From contig NC_088911.1 in NCBI RefSeq assembly GCF_963576675.1, positions 33,192,256-33,256,255 of the forward strand: a DNA stretch of 64,000 nucleotides. Reading direction: 5' to 3'. This document shows, one piece after another, positions 1 through 12,360 of this stretch (position 1 is the stretch's first letter; the number at the start of each line of letters is the position of its first letter). The stretch comes from Euphorbia lathyris. Lineage: Eukaryota; Streptophyta; Magnoliopsida; Malpighiales; Euphorbiaceae. The notes beneath the pieces were generated by a model. It made no database searches and had not been told where the DNA came from. It saw only the letters and a list, made by a program, of their open reading frames with translations. The translations under genes were made by a program, and so were the position numbers.

Positions 1-640
1 TTTATAACAATGATCTGAGATAAACGAATCAACTCGAGATAAATTTTATCTCATGATAGTTCAGGCACCAATAGTTATAATAAAACTTTCTTTTCTATTT
101 ATTTTTATTTCTAACCTAATAGCTTTATTTTATTCATTTTAGTCCTTAATTTAGAACTTCTTGTTTTATTCATTTTAATCCTTAGTTTAGAACTTTATCT
201 TTTATTCACCTTGGTCCTTAATTTAAAGTTTCCCTCTTTCTTTCAATTAGGTCCCTAAATAAACTTTGTAAGTTTATTCAATTTAGTCCTTTGTCTATTT
301 TTACACCACAATTAATTATATAGCTATGCTATTTCTTTCTAACCTTTTTATTTTGGTGGATATGAGTATGTAGAAACATTGTTTTGGTGCGGATTGAAGA
401 CCCGGGAATATCCAGATGTAATTGTATTTAATTTCGTACCTATTTTATTGTTTTTGAGGTTGTAATATTCTGTTGTTTATTTTCTTTTGTATACAAATGT
501 GCAATATGACATGTAACAAATGATTTTTTTCCAAACAAATCATATTTCAAAACGGATTTTTAAAACTTTGTGAAAACTCACACATATCACATACATCTCA
601 CGAATTTAAAAAGCTTAAAAGAGTTATTAATAGCCTGATT
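1..640. other. AT-rich intergenic DNA with degenerate tandem repeats
   Basis: No gene is supported. Between about 115 and 300 a degenerate unit of about 45-60 bases recurs (attcattttagtccttaa, attcattttaatccttag, attcaccttggtccttaa, attcaatttagtccttt). This resembles the tandem units found in inverted-repeat elements of plants, but the partner arm would lie outside the window. Confidence 0.4.
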
Positions 641-649
641 GTATTTAGA

Positions 650-945
650 AATGCTAAGTAGGAGGCCGGTGGGTTCACCGGGCGATTTTGGGGGTGCTTA
701 ATATTTCCTTTCGAGGAGATATTAACCTTCCCCAAGCGTACCTAACTTTCCGAACCCACTTGCTTCCTGCAAGGAATCTCGGTAACATTCTCGGACCTAA
801 AATCCAGGTGGCGACTCTTTCTCCGACACCGGTCCTACCGAGCTAGTCGTTTTCTCTAGTGGACCTCGAGTCCAAATAGCACCGTAGTAGTCATGACGGA
901 CCTCCCGCGGGTGAAAGCCTGTCGAGGTAGGCTTCGTCTACATTG
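650..945. mobile_element. GC-rich LTR-retroelement remnant
   Basis: This block of about 300 bases is much richer in GC than its surroundings. It contains ggtggcgactctttctccga and neighbouring text of the kind common near the LTR or leader of plant Ty3/gypsy elements. No coding domain, LTR pair or TSD is visible, so the class is an inference from base composition and remembered motif style. Confidence 0.35.
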
Positions 946-978
946 TGCGAATCGAAGACATCGTTATTTGTGACTTTT

Positions 979-2415
979 TCAAATGGGAGGCCCATTTACA
1001 TATTTAGACCAATTACATCTAGACTATTTATTTGTGACTTTCCAAAAATACCCCAAACCTTTCATCTTCCCCCTTCCTTTCTATCAGGTTCATCGTTTCA
1101 TCTTCCCCATTCCTTTATATTGTGCGAATCACCTCCATTTTTTCATCATCGCGTCTCTTCTTCCTCTCTTTGCCTCTCTGTTTTTGTGAAGGCATGGTTT
1201 TTTATCTTCTTGTTTCTTCTTCGTCTCGTTGTTTCTTTCTTCTTGTGCGAATCAAAGACATCGTTATTCGACGTTGTTCTGCGTTTATCATATGTTTATT
1301 GTCGATTTCAATGGCAAAAGACAGAAATAAAGTAAGTATCTACTATATTTCTCGTGTTTCATCTTCCTCTATTTCCAGAAAATGGCTTCACAGAACGAGT
1401 TTGCTTCACATTTTGTGAAGCTTGTGAAGCAAAACCATCCTTTGAAGTAGTATTTTCTTGAGAAAATAACTTCGCAGAATGATTTTGTTTCACATTTTGC
1501 GAAGCCTGCAAAGCAAAATCATCATTTTTTTACCTTGTATTTCTCTTCGCAGACTTCGCAGATTCATTTTCTGCGAAGCAAAATCATTCTTTTTTCAGGT
1601 GTATTTCTCTTTGCACACTTCACAGTTTCGCTTTCCGCGAAGCGTTTCTTTCATTATTTTCCTAAAATGACTTAATTTTTGTGAAGGTTGAATACAAAAG
1701 CATCAATCACAGTGACCCACTTATCTTGAATACAAAGGCATCAATCATAGTGAGGGGTGATTGGGATATGATGAAGATGGTGAAGACCAAATGTTCTAGT
1801 TCCTTTTTCTTCTGAATTTTTCTTTTGCTTCTGAACTTCTTAGCAAATGTTCTGGAAGCACACCATTACTGGGGTTTAGGTTTTGAATTATTATTATAAT
1901 CTTATTGTAAATTTTGATAATATTATGATTTTAATGTTATAATTATTGTTACAATCTTGTTGTAAATATACCACTTCACATTTTTCAGAAACTGCGAAGT
2001 CTGCGAAGGTAAATATTACTTCAGGACATGATTTTACTTTGCAGTTTGTGAAAACTGTGAAGAAAAACTCATTCTGCGAAGTAGTATTTATCTTCGCAGG
2101 CTTCGCAGTTTGCGAAACTGCGAAGTAAAATCATGTACTGAAAGTATTATCCTGGGAAAAATGTACAAAATAATAAAAAATGGAGTGCCAAGTTCGCAAG
2201 AAGAAAGATTTTACGTATATATGAGTCGATGATTAAAAATAAAGTGCCAAGTTCGCAAACTAAGAAAGAAACGAAGAGAGAAAGAAGAAAGCGTAAGAAA
2301 TTTCTAAGTTGTTATATATACATGAATGGCATTTTGGGAAAATCACAAATAAATAATCTAGATATGTAATGGCTTGGTTAATTGGTCTAAATATGTAAAT
2401 GGGCCTCCCATTTGA
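979..2415. mobile_element. Non-autonomous inverted-repeat DNA element, 1.4 kb
   Basis: The left end (tcaaatgggaggcccattta, then catatttagaccaatta, then tatttatttgtga) is repeated in inverted form at 2330-2415. The arms match over roughly 75-85 bases with a small indel. There is no transposase. The interior carries the CTTCGCAG palindrome cluster. I could not find a convincing TSD (flanks gtgactttt and cccaatttt), so the superfamily is open; a Mutator-like foldback element is the likeliest. Confidence 0.6.
1388..2136. repeat. Cluster of CTTCGCAG/CTGCGAAG palindromic units
   Basis: Many copies of cttcgcag, ctgcgaag and near variants occur in two blocks (about 1388-1650 and 1988-2125), in both orientations. 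At 2101-2125 an 11-base perfect stem (cttcgcagttt / aaactgcgaag) closes a 3-base loop. A larger inverted pair, catgattttactt (from about 2027) and aagtaaaatcatg (to about 2134), encloses it. It belongs to the interior of the inverted-repeat element. Confidence 0.65.
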
Positions 2416-2439
2416 CCCAATTTTATAATTTTCCCTATT

Positions 2440-5040
2440 TTTAATGATTTCTCTGGTTAGTTGTTGCTTACTAAGTTTCCAGCTAATCTTAGTGACATTG
2501 TTATTGTGCTTATCCCGAAGTGTGACACTCCTAATTTTATGAAATACTTAAGGTCGACCTCTCTTTGTAATGTCCTTTATAAGATTGTGGTTGAAGTCCT
2601 GGCTAATCGCTTAAAGCTTATTCTTCCCGATAGGATTAGTGCATGTTAGTCTGATTTTATTCCTGGGAGGTCTATTATTGATAGTGTTCAAGTGTCTTTC
2701 GAGCCTCTTCATTATATGAAACGCAATAATCGGGAAAGTGTGGACAATGTAGCTCTGAAAATTGATATATAGTAAAGCCTATGACATGGTGGATTGGGTT
2801 TTTCTAGAGGTTATGATGGTTTAAATAGGGTTTAATGTTGCATAGATTAAATGGATTATGCTATGTGTCAACTTTGTGTCTTATTCAGTCTTTATGAATG
2901 GTGATCTTGGGTCTATTTCTTCAGGACGGGGCTTCAGACAAGGCCACCTTTTGTCGCCTAATCTCTTTATTCTTTATGCTGAAGTGTTATCTAAACTCAT
3001 CACTAGAGCTGAAGCTAATGTTAGTATTCAGGGTTGTAGAATTTGTACTAGGATTCTTAATGTTTCTCACTTATTTTTTTGCTGATGACAACTTTTAATT
3101 CTTTGGAGCTTCTATGGAAGTATGTAAGGTTATCTTGGAGATCTTTGTTAAGTATAAAGAAGCTTCAGGTCAGGCAATTAACCTGGATAGATTTGGAAAT
3201 TTTTTCAGTTCAAATATTCAAGATGACCTTTGTTCCAATATCTGTAATCTCCTGAAGATTATCTCTCCATTTGACATAGACTGGTATTTGGGTCTCCCAT
3301 CTCTTATTAAGAGGTCTAAGATTAGTATTTTCAGCTTCCTAAAGGATGGAATGAGAAAGAGGTTAAGTAGCTAGGGTAATCATTTTCTGTCTACTACTAG
3401 GAAGGATAGTCTACTGAAGTCTGTGGCTCAAGATCTCCCCACTTTCTGCATAAGTTCTTTCCTTCTTCCTAACACTATTTGTGATGATTTATAGAAAATG
3501 ATGAATTCATTTTGGTGGGTATGAAAGGCAATGGTAAATGTAACTTGCATTGGGTTGCTTGGTCGATACTTTGTTTACAAAACGATGAAAAAGGTTTGGA
3601 TAAGCTTTTAAATCTTTCTTTTGACGCTAAATAAGGTTGGAAGTTCATATCTAATCCAATTCTTTGGTTAGAGAAATCTTCAAATTGAAATATTTTCCAA
3701 AGAACTATTTCCTAGCTTCCAAATTGGGCACTACCCCCATCTTTATTTTGGAGGTGGGTGTGAAATTCGATCAATGTGCTTCATCTGGGTTAAGATGGTG
3801 AATTAATGATGTATATAAAATTCGAATCTGGAAGGATCCTTGGCTAGTTGATGATCCACACAAATTTATTTCTTCAACTTGTTGGATAGGGGTTGAAGAT
3901 GCCATTGTTTCCGAGTTGCTCATTCTAGGAACATGAATCTGGGATGAATGAAAATTTGAGTTTTGGTTTAATACTAAAAAGGCTAATATTGTTTGTAATA
4001 TGATCGTCCCTTTTAAACATTATTAGGATGTTCTTATGTGGAATTTCAAAGCTAATGAAAATTACACTTCCAAGCCAGGCTATAAAGCAATTGAATTTTG
4101 TGTTAAAAATGAGGTAAGAAGTGTTGGTTGGAAGCATATATGGAATCTTAGGGTACCTCCAAAGATCAAATTCTTTTTTTGGAAGCTTAGCTCAGGGTGC
4201 TTACCAACTTATATGAAAACTGTTCTTTAGGGGTTTAAATATACATACTTCTTGTTTGATGTGCATAGGAGATATAGAGCATAAATAACACCTTTTTTTA
4301 TATATGTCGATTTGCTTTGAATTGCTGGTAGGTGGCGGGGCTGAATCATCCAACTGGAGATTTCAAAGAAATTTCAAAATGGTTCATCGATTCCATTGAA
4401 CAACATGCTGCGAATGATGTTATTAATGTGGTGGTGGTCCTCTATGGCATCTGGCAGCATCAAAATAATGTGACGTGGAATGGCAAGCATGTTTAGTTAC
4501 TATTATTTCCCAAGTCAAACAAATTGTCTCTAAATGGGAAGAAGCTCAGATCGCTCCTTCTGTTGCTAACTCTTTAGTCTCCAAGCATGTTGTGTGCTAG
4601 TCCAAACCTTAAGTAGAGTTTGTTAAATGCGATTAAGATGGTGCCTTGTTCACAGTGGTGGATAAAAGTGGGGTGGGGGTGAAGTTATGCTTAGAAATTA
4701 TGAGGGTAATTTTATTGCTTGTTGTAGTTTCTTGACGGATGGGTCTTTTGATGTGAAACTAGTGGAAGCTATCACCTTATTTAGGAGTATTTAGTGGGCT
4801 TGCAGTATGAATATTTCTAAAGTTATTTTTGAAATCGATTCAAAAATTGTGGCAGACAGTATTGCCTCAATTAAGAAAGATTACTCAGATTATGGCAAAA
4901 TCATCCAAGACTGCTTCTAAAGAGTCGTGAGAATTTTTTTTGTGACTTAAACCTAACCGCCAAGAAACTCTTGTATGTTGTTGCTAGGAAATTCTTTTCT
5001 TTCTAATAATAATCTTGTTCTTTTTTTTAAATTCCTAGTT
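2440..5040 (+). pseudogene. Decayed L1-type LINE (reverse transcriptase, zf-RVT, RNase H)
   Basis: Broken reading frames in one direction give, in order, reverse transcriptase (VLIPK near 2500, VLANRLK near 2600, SDFIPGRSI near 2650, and the catalytic FADD at about 3080-3092), a zinc-binding zf-RVT segment (4036-4230, with WNLRVPPKIKFFFWKL), and an RNase H remnant (about 4640-4920). This is the usual order of the ORF2 protein of plant L1 LINEs. Numerous stops and frameshifts, and no endonuclease seen, mean it is dead and probably 5'-truncated. A 36-base stretch of its tail recurs at 5277-5312. Confidence 0.85.
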
Positions 5041-5312
5041 GTATAGAAGAGGCATTGTCCAAAAATTATAATGTTTTGCTTGATAAAATCTTATTTGCCT
5101 ACAAAAATTAACAACTTAACTATAGTTACACTGTTCATTTATGGATATATTTGAAATCAAACATAAAATTTATTCTAATAAAATCAGTCTACATAATCAA
5201 TTAAGTTATGATCCATAAATATAAAATAATTCATTTAAATTTTTCTTACTATAGACTAATATGAATATAAATATATTGTGACTTAAACCTAACCGCTAAG
5301 AAACTCTTGTAT
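4941..5312. repeat. 36-bp direct repeat around the LINE tail
   Basis: The 36 bases at 4941-4976 (starting tgtgacttaaacctaaccg) recur at 5277-5312 with one mismatch. The first copy lies in LINE-derived sequence. The 300 bases between hold the rest of the LINE tail and AT-rich DNA. Confidence 0.7.
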
Positions 5313-6000
5313 TCTTCATTCAGATTTTGGAGTCTTCTTCCGATTTTTAGCCAGTAGGTACGCCCGTTCTTTTCCTCTTTATCAATGGTTGTGGTTCGTC
5401 TCCTATATGGATAGTTGTCGTCCAACTTTGTATACGGGTGTTATCATATTTTCCTTTATGGAAAAACATAACAGTTTTGTCTATCATCACATAGATTTGG
5501 CTCATTGAAAGACAATGAAGTCATTTCTAGAGAAAAAGACTATAAACTCAATCATAGACGGAGTGTGTTTCTCGCCGTTGTGTAAAAAAACAGTTTCAAA
5601 CACTGTCTACTATTACTTGTTCTATAACAATCTATGATATTGAAGATGCAATTTAAACTTCTCTGATATATTTATGGAGTGTAATTTTTTAATTACTTAT
5701 GTCGATATAAATATAGTAACAGTGGACCCAATTAATTTATTTTTAATAATTATTTAATTAGCCAAGTTTCTCCATTTATGAAAAGAAAAAAAGGTTTTGA
5801 AATAGATCTAATTGATTCGCTGTGATTCGCTGTAGTAAATATTATAGGAGAATACAGTTTTAAAAAATTATCTATAATTATGTTAAGTAATAATTTGAAT
5901 TATGTCAACTTTCATTTTTTTTTTTTTTGAATTATGTCAAATTAAGTAAATCGGTATTTTTAATATATTTTAAAAGCTAGTGTTTATAAATAAGGGGTTT
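5313..6000. other. AT-rich intergenic DNA
   Basis: No coding signal or recognisable repeat apart from short AT runs. It separates the LINE remnant from the promoter side of the gene starting at 6695. Confidence 0.4.
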
Positions 6001-6017
6001 AGTATATTTTGTCTGAG

Positions 6018-6240
6018 GGTTTAAGGCTCATTTGGTTTGCTTATTGTTTGCTATTTGCTATTTTGTTGTTTATTGTTTGAAAAAGCTGGCTTTTCCAAAA
6101 AGTAAAGATTCTTAACTTTTATAAAATGCTACTTTTTAGTTGTAAAAGGTAAACATGAGTTTTCTAACTAAACACGTAAAACTTTCCATTTTGAAGTGAA
6201 AAACGCAATAAGAACATGAAAATGAGCAACAAAACACCTC
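6018..6240. mobile_element. hAT-type MITE remnant (one end)
   Basis: The text aaggctcatttggtttgctt followed by TTGTT-rich sequence resembles the terminal region of hAT-related MITEs in plants. An opposite-orientation sequence of the same style occurs at about 16640-16705. No intact second end or TSD was found here. Confidence 0.35.
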
Positions 6241-6694
6241 TAAAATTTATGAATTGGGATATAAAAATATATTTTTATCTATGATATATAGAAAATACAT
6301 ATGTGGAGAATTATTTTTTGTAATATGATTTTATAACTAAGAAACCTTTTTGTTTCTTTAGAAATTGGAGGGCTCAGATGAATTACTTAATAAGTTCGTG
6401 GGCTTGAATGGGCTAAAAGAATAGTTGAGATAAAAGACATAATATCATCATACTTGCCTACAAACTTCATAGCATTTTACAGGGGAGAAGGTTAGCAGAC
6501 ACCTGGCCTGGGCTCAGCTCAGCTGTTTGTCACTTCCCATTCCATCACAAACTGAAACAACCACATTCCAATTCCATCTTTCTCTCGCATTCTAACTTCC
6601 AAAGCAACACAGATAGCCAATCTCAGAACTTCCCTGATGCAGAATCGTAATGTTTGATTCAATTTAGCTTAATGAGATTACAAAAGTAAGTAAA

Positions 6695-9600
6695 ATGGGT
6701 TCGGATTCAAATTCTTCACCGGCATCAACATCCACACCAACTGCATCGCCCAATGGAAAGCGAAGCAGAGATCCTGAAGATGAGGTCTATATCGACAATC
6801 TTCATTCTCATAAGCGTTATTTAACTGAGGTTTGTCCTTTTCTCTTTGATTTCTGTTTTAATTTTTGATCCTTTTCTGTTCTTCGATATTCTATGCTCCT
6901 GTGTCCTTTCTCAAAGGGTTTCCCCCTTCCCCTGATGGGTCTGTTAATGGGCTCTCGTTGGTTTTATTTACTGATTTTTTGTCTTTTACTTGTTGAATTG
7001 AATATTGGTAAAGTTTGTTTCTTTATGGACGCCAAATTTTTATTTATTTCTTTTATTTTGTTTTATTTGGATGTTCTTCAATATATCTTCTATTCATGTT
7101 TTTTCCCCTCAGATAATGGCGTCAAGCTTGAATGGATTAACTGTTGGAGAGCCACTCTCTGAAAATCTTATGGAGTCTCCAGCTAGGTCTGATAGCAATA
7201 GCATGTTCTATGCCAGGTTAGTTATGGCTTTATTACACTTTTATAACATTTGCATGTGATTTTGGTTTTGAAACTTCTAGTCCCGTCTCTGATGTATTTG
7301 AAGTTTATTATATTAATGGATGAATTAGACAGTGTATTTAATTGTGTGAATGAGAAAAATAAGGAGCAGCCACATTGTTAGTGTAGTCAAGGAAATACCA
7401 ACTCCTCTTCATAGTAGCATTTATGCGTTTTGTTTCTATTTCCATTTTCGGAGGGACCAATGAAGAACCTTGGGGTTTCATTGTTGTGTTTTTCATGGAA
7501 CCGTTTGAACCAAAAGCTCAAGCTGATAGTTAAAGATCCACTTCATATTAATATCTGACACACCCCCACACGCGAATGCACACAGGTCCATATTACCATG
7601 TCCTTCAATTAAATCAATAAATGAGGTTGTCAGGAATTGAACCCTAGACCACTTGGTCAAAGAGGCTTTGATACTATGTCATGAAACCGTTTGAACTAAA
7701 AGCTCAAACTAGTAGTTAAAGATGCACTTCATATTAATATTTGACATGTTTCGACTTCAACTTTAAACTCACTAGGAGGTAGAAGGTAGAAGCAGCCCAA
7801 CATAGTAAGTCGAGGTACAAGGTTCGAGTGGCATCGAACAAAAGCTTGGGTAGGCAGTAGTACTCAAGCGTCCTTGTTGACTCAAGGTATGGACCAAGGT
7901 GGGGTGACATACATAGGGACATGGAATGAAACAAGGTGGGGACCTTCAATAGACAAGACCAAACCTATCTTGTATTTCCCCCTCCATCTTTGCGGCAAAT
8001 AGTTGAAGAGATCCAATACGATCATGCGGACAAGAATAAGTGATTGATACGGGCAACAAAATGGATGTTTATCAAACAATTGGTGTAACAGGTTCTACCT
8101 AGCGGAATTGCATCAACATCGAACCTCAATATTTCGGTAAATCAAAGTTCTTTCATATTTGAACATCTGTGTAAGTGGTCGTACCTTTGCCTTGTGAGTA
8201 CTGGGTGGTGTTATATTATTTTCTTGATGATTTGTTTTGTTGTGAATGTTGGTACGTTTACATTAAATGTATTCAGCTACCAACATTCACATTTTTATAT
8301 TGTAGATACTATGGTATTATTTTCTTTCTTTTGTGAGGTGCAAACTTGGGAAGAGACATTGCGTTTGGGAGGCATGCCCAAGGTTAGAACCGTGACCAAA
8401 ACGTTGAGAATATGTACAAGTGGAGACAAGAGTCATTGAATGATTCAATGGCAAATTGATATCAGGGTTCTTCGTTAGTGTGCCTAACCCTTTTAATCCC
8501 AAGTGTGGGGACAACGATTCAGGTGGGGGAGGGGAGAACGGGGAATTGGACCCCTTATGCTATAATATGCTAGATATATTGAAGGGCGGGATATATTATG
8601 ATGTATAATAGAAGAAGAACGAGGTGAAAGACCTTGTATAGAGGAAGAAGACTCAGATGAAGATCCTTAATAATAGATTTTTCTTTTTTTTTCAACTCTG
8701 AGAACTTTCTTTTGCTATTATTAAGGAGCGAGTTTATGGCAGCGACATGAGAGAAGCCTTCGATGAAAACTCCAATTCAATGGGTACGTTGGTTTGAAAA
8801 TATTTTAAGTTGTAGATTGCTGGAGAAACCGAGAGTTGGTTGAAGTTGAAATCATTTTCTGAGACAAATAAACAGCGCGGAAACTAAGCAGAGTTCAGAA
8901 GCGAGTGAAGATCAGTTTGGGAAATAAAAAGGGCTGATGACTTGTGCCAAACCTCGATAGTGTTCGAGTTTTGAGTGGAACTCTCTGAAGAGGCAAGCTC
9001 GATCAACAAGGACGTTGATCCTCCAAGTCGGGAGAGTGTAAGGGGGGAGTTTGGCCCGTTGGTAAACTCAACCCTAAGCATAGGCAAGGGTACGAAGAGG
9101 CTTCGACGAGTAGTGACGAATGGAACATATCAACTGTTGAGGGTGGATCTCGAGTTAGTATAAGGAACACTAGAGGGGACAAGGACTCCCTTGGCATTGG
9201 ATCTCCGCCACCCCTAGGCCAATAGTCGGTACTAGCTTAAGTGATCCACCTTAGTCCATTAGGGACTGAATTCGACTGTCATTCCATACCTGAATTATAT
9301 TATATTCTTTATTAAATAGGTCTGTTAAGGAGAATTCCCAAGGACGAAGAGAGTCGGGCATTTAGCCTACGGGAAAGAGAGGCGATAGGGGTGGAACCCT
9401 AAGTTATTACTAATTGCCCGAAGTGAGAAGCAAATTCTGATAAAGATGTTCCCCCGTAATATCATCATGACACTCAAAGTCATGTACGGTAGCAATACCA
9501 TGGACACTATGGGCTCAAGATAGCTCATAGTGCGTGACCCTTATAGGGAGAGGTTTAATATACGGGGAACCTTCCAGGACGGAATGTTGACATATGCATT

Positions 9601-12085
9601 GATGGGTCGCGTATAGGGGATAGACCCCTTCGGTATCAGTTGACTGGCCGAGGACTTGAGGAAGTCTCAGCATCACTCGGGGATTGGCATAGTCAAGATC
9701 CGTCCTTGTGACACCTAGCGCCTCTCCACCCTCCATGGCAGGTGCAGTCAGGCGCGCCTTTGTCCACCAAGGCACAAAGATTGGCGTACCTCTCTGTGGC
9801 ATAGGTATGTATTTAGGGTCTTTAAAAGTGTTTTAATTATTATACCCTTGGATTAGACACATCTAATAGTCCAAAATAAATAAGAAACAAAGAAAACACG
9901 TTTGAATTGGAAGAGTAAGAGACAGTTGCACAACTGAAAATACAATGATGTAAAGAGAGAAAAAAGCAGAGAAAAAGGAAACAAAGCATATGTAAATAAG
10001 CAGTGTACAAACAGAATATTATATTAGTCATGGTTTAATATTTATAACATTTTGATTTAGAATCTATAATTTCTAGAATTTAAATATTATCATTTATAGT
10101 TTTATATTTATTTTTGTTAATGCGCCTTGTGTCGCTTTGGCGTGCGCCATCACCGTGTGCCATGCGCCATGGCTCCAGGACCCCTTGCGCCATGGTGCGC
10201 GTGTGCCTTTAATAACTATGCTGTCCAGTTTTCGTTTCTGTTCAGCATAGTTTTTCTGTAAATGCAAGGGGGATTTGGTTCCCAACATATATGGACTATA
10301 ATCTGCTCTTATGCGTTTTCTCCTATCTATGTTTTATCACTATGTTGCCCTTTACTATGGCATTAATCTCAGGTTTGTAATGAACCGTCGAACCCATGGC
10401 TTGCTGGTTATGTCAGCCTACTTACATCATGTTAGTATTCCAAGTCACCATAATGCTTTAAAGTACCGCCAGAAGGGTTAAAAGCAGGGGATGATGCCTT
10501 TTGGTTTAGAATTTTTGGTACATGAAGCAATGTTCAGCTCCCATGCTCAAAGCATCATGTAGCAATATGCTGCAAGCAAAATGAAATGCGGCGGACTAGG
10601 TACTTCTGCATGCTTTTGTGGACTTCTGGTATAGCTCCAGCCTCCACGGGCAGTGATGGATCCAGGGGGCAAGGGGGCTTGGGCATCCTCTGATTGTTGG
10701 AAAACTCTATGGAAGTTACCTAAGGAGCTTTAACGTTTTCTACAAAAGCACCCAAAAAATATCAATTGAGCACCCGTAGATCATCAGGGACACCCCAAGC
10801 ACCACTGTTAGTGAATCCTGGATCCGTCACTAACCACGGGCCTTGTTTTTTGTCATTGTTGTCTTTAGGCTAGTCTTGAGAAGCCTTTACAAGCAGTTAG
10901 TAGCTTGGAGCCTCATTAACTCCGGTGCATTGGCATCTGACTGCTGTGTAATTACTGTACATCTTCCTAGATACTGCATGAAATGTACACAAGATTTGGC
11001 GTTTACGGGTAACTATGGATTCTCAAAATGGATACCACTTGAAATGCTAGCTTGTTTTCAAGTGGAGAAATGATAGTTCGTTCTATAAAAACCCAACACC
11101 AAGTCCCTCAGATGTTTCCTTATCCTGCTGGTCACAGCCCTCATCATGAATTTGACGATCAGGATATGTTCTTTTGTTTATTATTTATTATTATAAAGAC
11201 ACACAAAATGGTTTTCTATCTAACTTCATTTAGTTGTATAATTCTGCTTGTTGAATCTCCAAACCTTCCAAGTTTTCTTCTACTGCAACAACATCATATC
11301 TTCTAGATCTCCAAATCAGTATAGCGAGCAATCATGTATGCTTATGTTTTTGTCTTGATTTTGGCACTAGTTGAAACTATCTGAGTTCTAGAGAAATTTC
11401 TTGCCTTAGATTGTACAATAATATTAATATAAAGTTCTTCCTCGTTCCATGTTCTTTGAAAGCATTTTCTTTTTGATTAATCCACACACTAATTATGTTT
11501 ATTTAAATGTATTATTTCAGGGATGAAATGTCTATGCAATATTCACCAATGTCAGAAGACTCAGATGACTCTAGATTTTGTGAGACCCCTGTAACTACTT
11601 GCTCATCACAACCAGACAGTCTTCCCACGAGTCCAGTTTCTCCGTATAGGTATCAAAGACCATTTGGCGGGTTATCTTCTGCTCCTTCTACTAGTTCATA
11701 TACAGCTCATGGAACCACTGTTACTAGCGTTTCTTGCTCACAGTCTCGCCAACGAGGTTCAGACTCGGAGGGTCGGTTCCCTTCATCTCCTAGTGATATT
11801 TGCCACTCAGCTGACTTAAGGAGAGCTGCACTCCTGCGGTCTGTGCAGATGAGGACACAGCCTTCCGGAGCATCAACGTTTGAGTTGCCTTTTGGTTCAG
11901 GGCAGGAGCCTGTATCTAATATAGAAGCTGAAGAGCGGCCCTGCTCGTATATGAAGTCTTTAGTTGACGAGAGAGATTATCAGATTGAGGAGTGCTCTTC
12001 AATGAGTGCCTCAGAATCTGAATTCAATGACGGGAAGTCTTGCAGAGCGTTGAATTTGAATATAAAAGATGAACCTGGGGGTTAA
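6695..12085 (+). CDS. Conserved plant-type Ser-rich protein of unknown function (3 exons)
   Basis: Exons are 6695-6829, 7113-7216 and 11521-12085, all with GT-AG borders and matching phases (donors at 6830 and 7217; acceptor AG just before 7113 and 11521). Together they give 267 residues ending in TAA. I do not recognise a named domain. The N-terminal part has a basic patch (GKRSRD, residues 21-26) that could be a nuclear signal, then HKRYLTE and MASSLNGLTVG, which look like a conserved block. The middle is Ser/Thr/Pro-rich and probably disordered. The C terminus has LNLNI followed by IKDE, which fits an EAR-like pattern and the SUMO consensus (hydrophobic-K-x-E); both are motif-level inferences. 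Intron 2 is 4.3 kb and repeat-filled. The first ATG after a pyrimidine-rich leader was chosen as start. The gene model is well supported; the function is not known. Confidence 0.85.
7780..9830. mobile_element. Possible decayed retroelement inside intron 2
   Basis: About 2 kb of higher-GC sequence with only short, unrelated open frames. Nothing in six frames looks like gag, protease, RT or integrase to me. Composition unlike the flanking intron suggests an inserted element, but its class cannot be named. Confidence 0.3.
10120..10210. repeat. gcgcc/catggcgc-rich short repeat patch
   Basis: Repeated tokens such as gcgccatg, gtgccatgcgccatgg and gccatggtgcgc form an overlapping palindromic patch in intron 2. 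Similar degenerate gcgcc patches are scattered in plant genomes; no function is implied. Confidence 0.5.
10651..10832. mobile_element. hAT-like MITE, 182 bp
   Basis: The left end cagtgatggatccagg matches the reverse complement of the right end (tagtgacggatccagg). The flanks are tccacggg (10643-10650) and accacggg (10833-10840), an 8-bp TSD with one difference. Eight-base TSDs and CAGTGGCGGA-like ends fit the hAT superfamily. No coding capacity. Confidence 0.7.
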
Positions 12086-12360
12086 ACTTAGCTGGATTCG
12101 GATTGTCAAGCCGACTCTTAACATAAGATTATGAGATTTCTGTAACCTGCAGCAGTTAAAAATTAATCTGTTGTACGCTAATAGATGTCGTTTGTTCATT
12201 GGATTTGTGGCGTTTGTTAAGTTATCACGAGTTCTTTTTTGGCCTCAAAGGAAATGCAAATTATTGTACAACTGTATGGTTGTTATGCTATATGCTTTAC
12301 CTTCCTCATTAACCAGTCAATTAGATATTGATAGCCTATGTGACACAAGATTTTAATTTG
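12086..12360 (+). other. Probable 3' UTR of the 6695 gene
   Basis: Unique-looking sequence directly after the stop codon, with no transposon signature. The poly(A) site cannot be placed by eye. Confidence 0.45.

Larger units (their letters stand above)
7217..11520. other. Repeat-filled 4.3-kb intron 2
   Basis: This intron of the 6695 gene holds a direct repeat of about 68 bases (7496-7562 and 7679-7747, both with aaccgtttgaac and cttcatattaatat), a GC-rich stretch of about 2 kb (7780-9830) with no recognisable domain that may be an old retroelement, a gcgcc-rich patch (10120-10210), and a MITE (10651-10832). It lies between a clean donor and a clean acceptor, so the gene probably still splices across it. 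Confidence 0.6.

Noticed and set aside
943..1418. Overlapping open frames of 68-130 codons at the left end
   Set aside because: They lie across the terminal repeat of an inverted-repeat element and have pyrimidine-rich, low-complexity translations.
9515..9802. Minus-strand 95-codon open frame in intron 2
   Set aside because: No recognisable domain; within repeat-like sequence of the intron.
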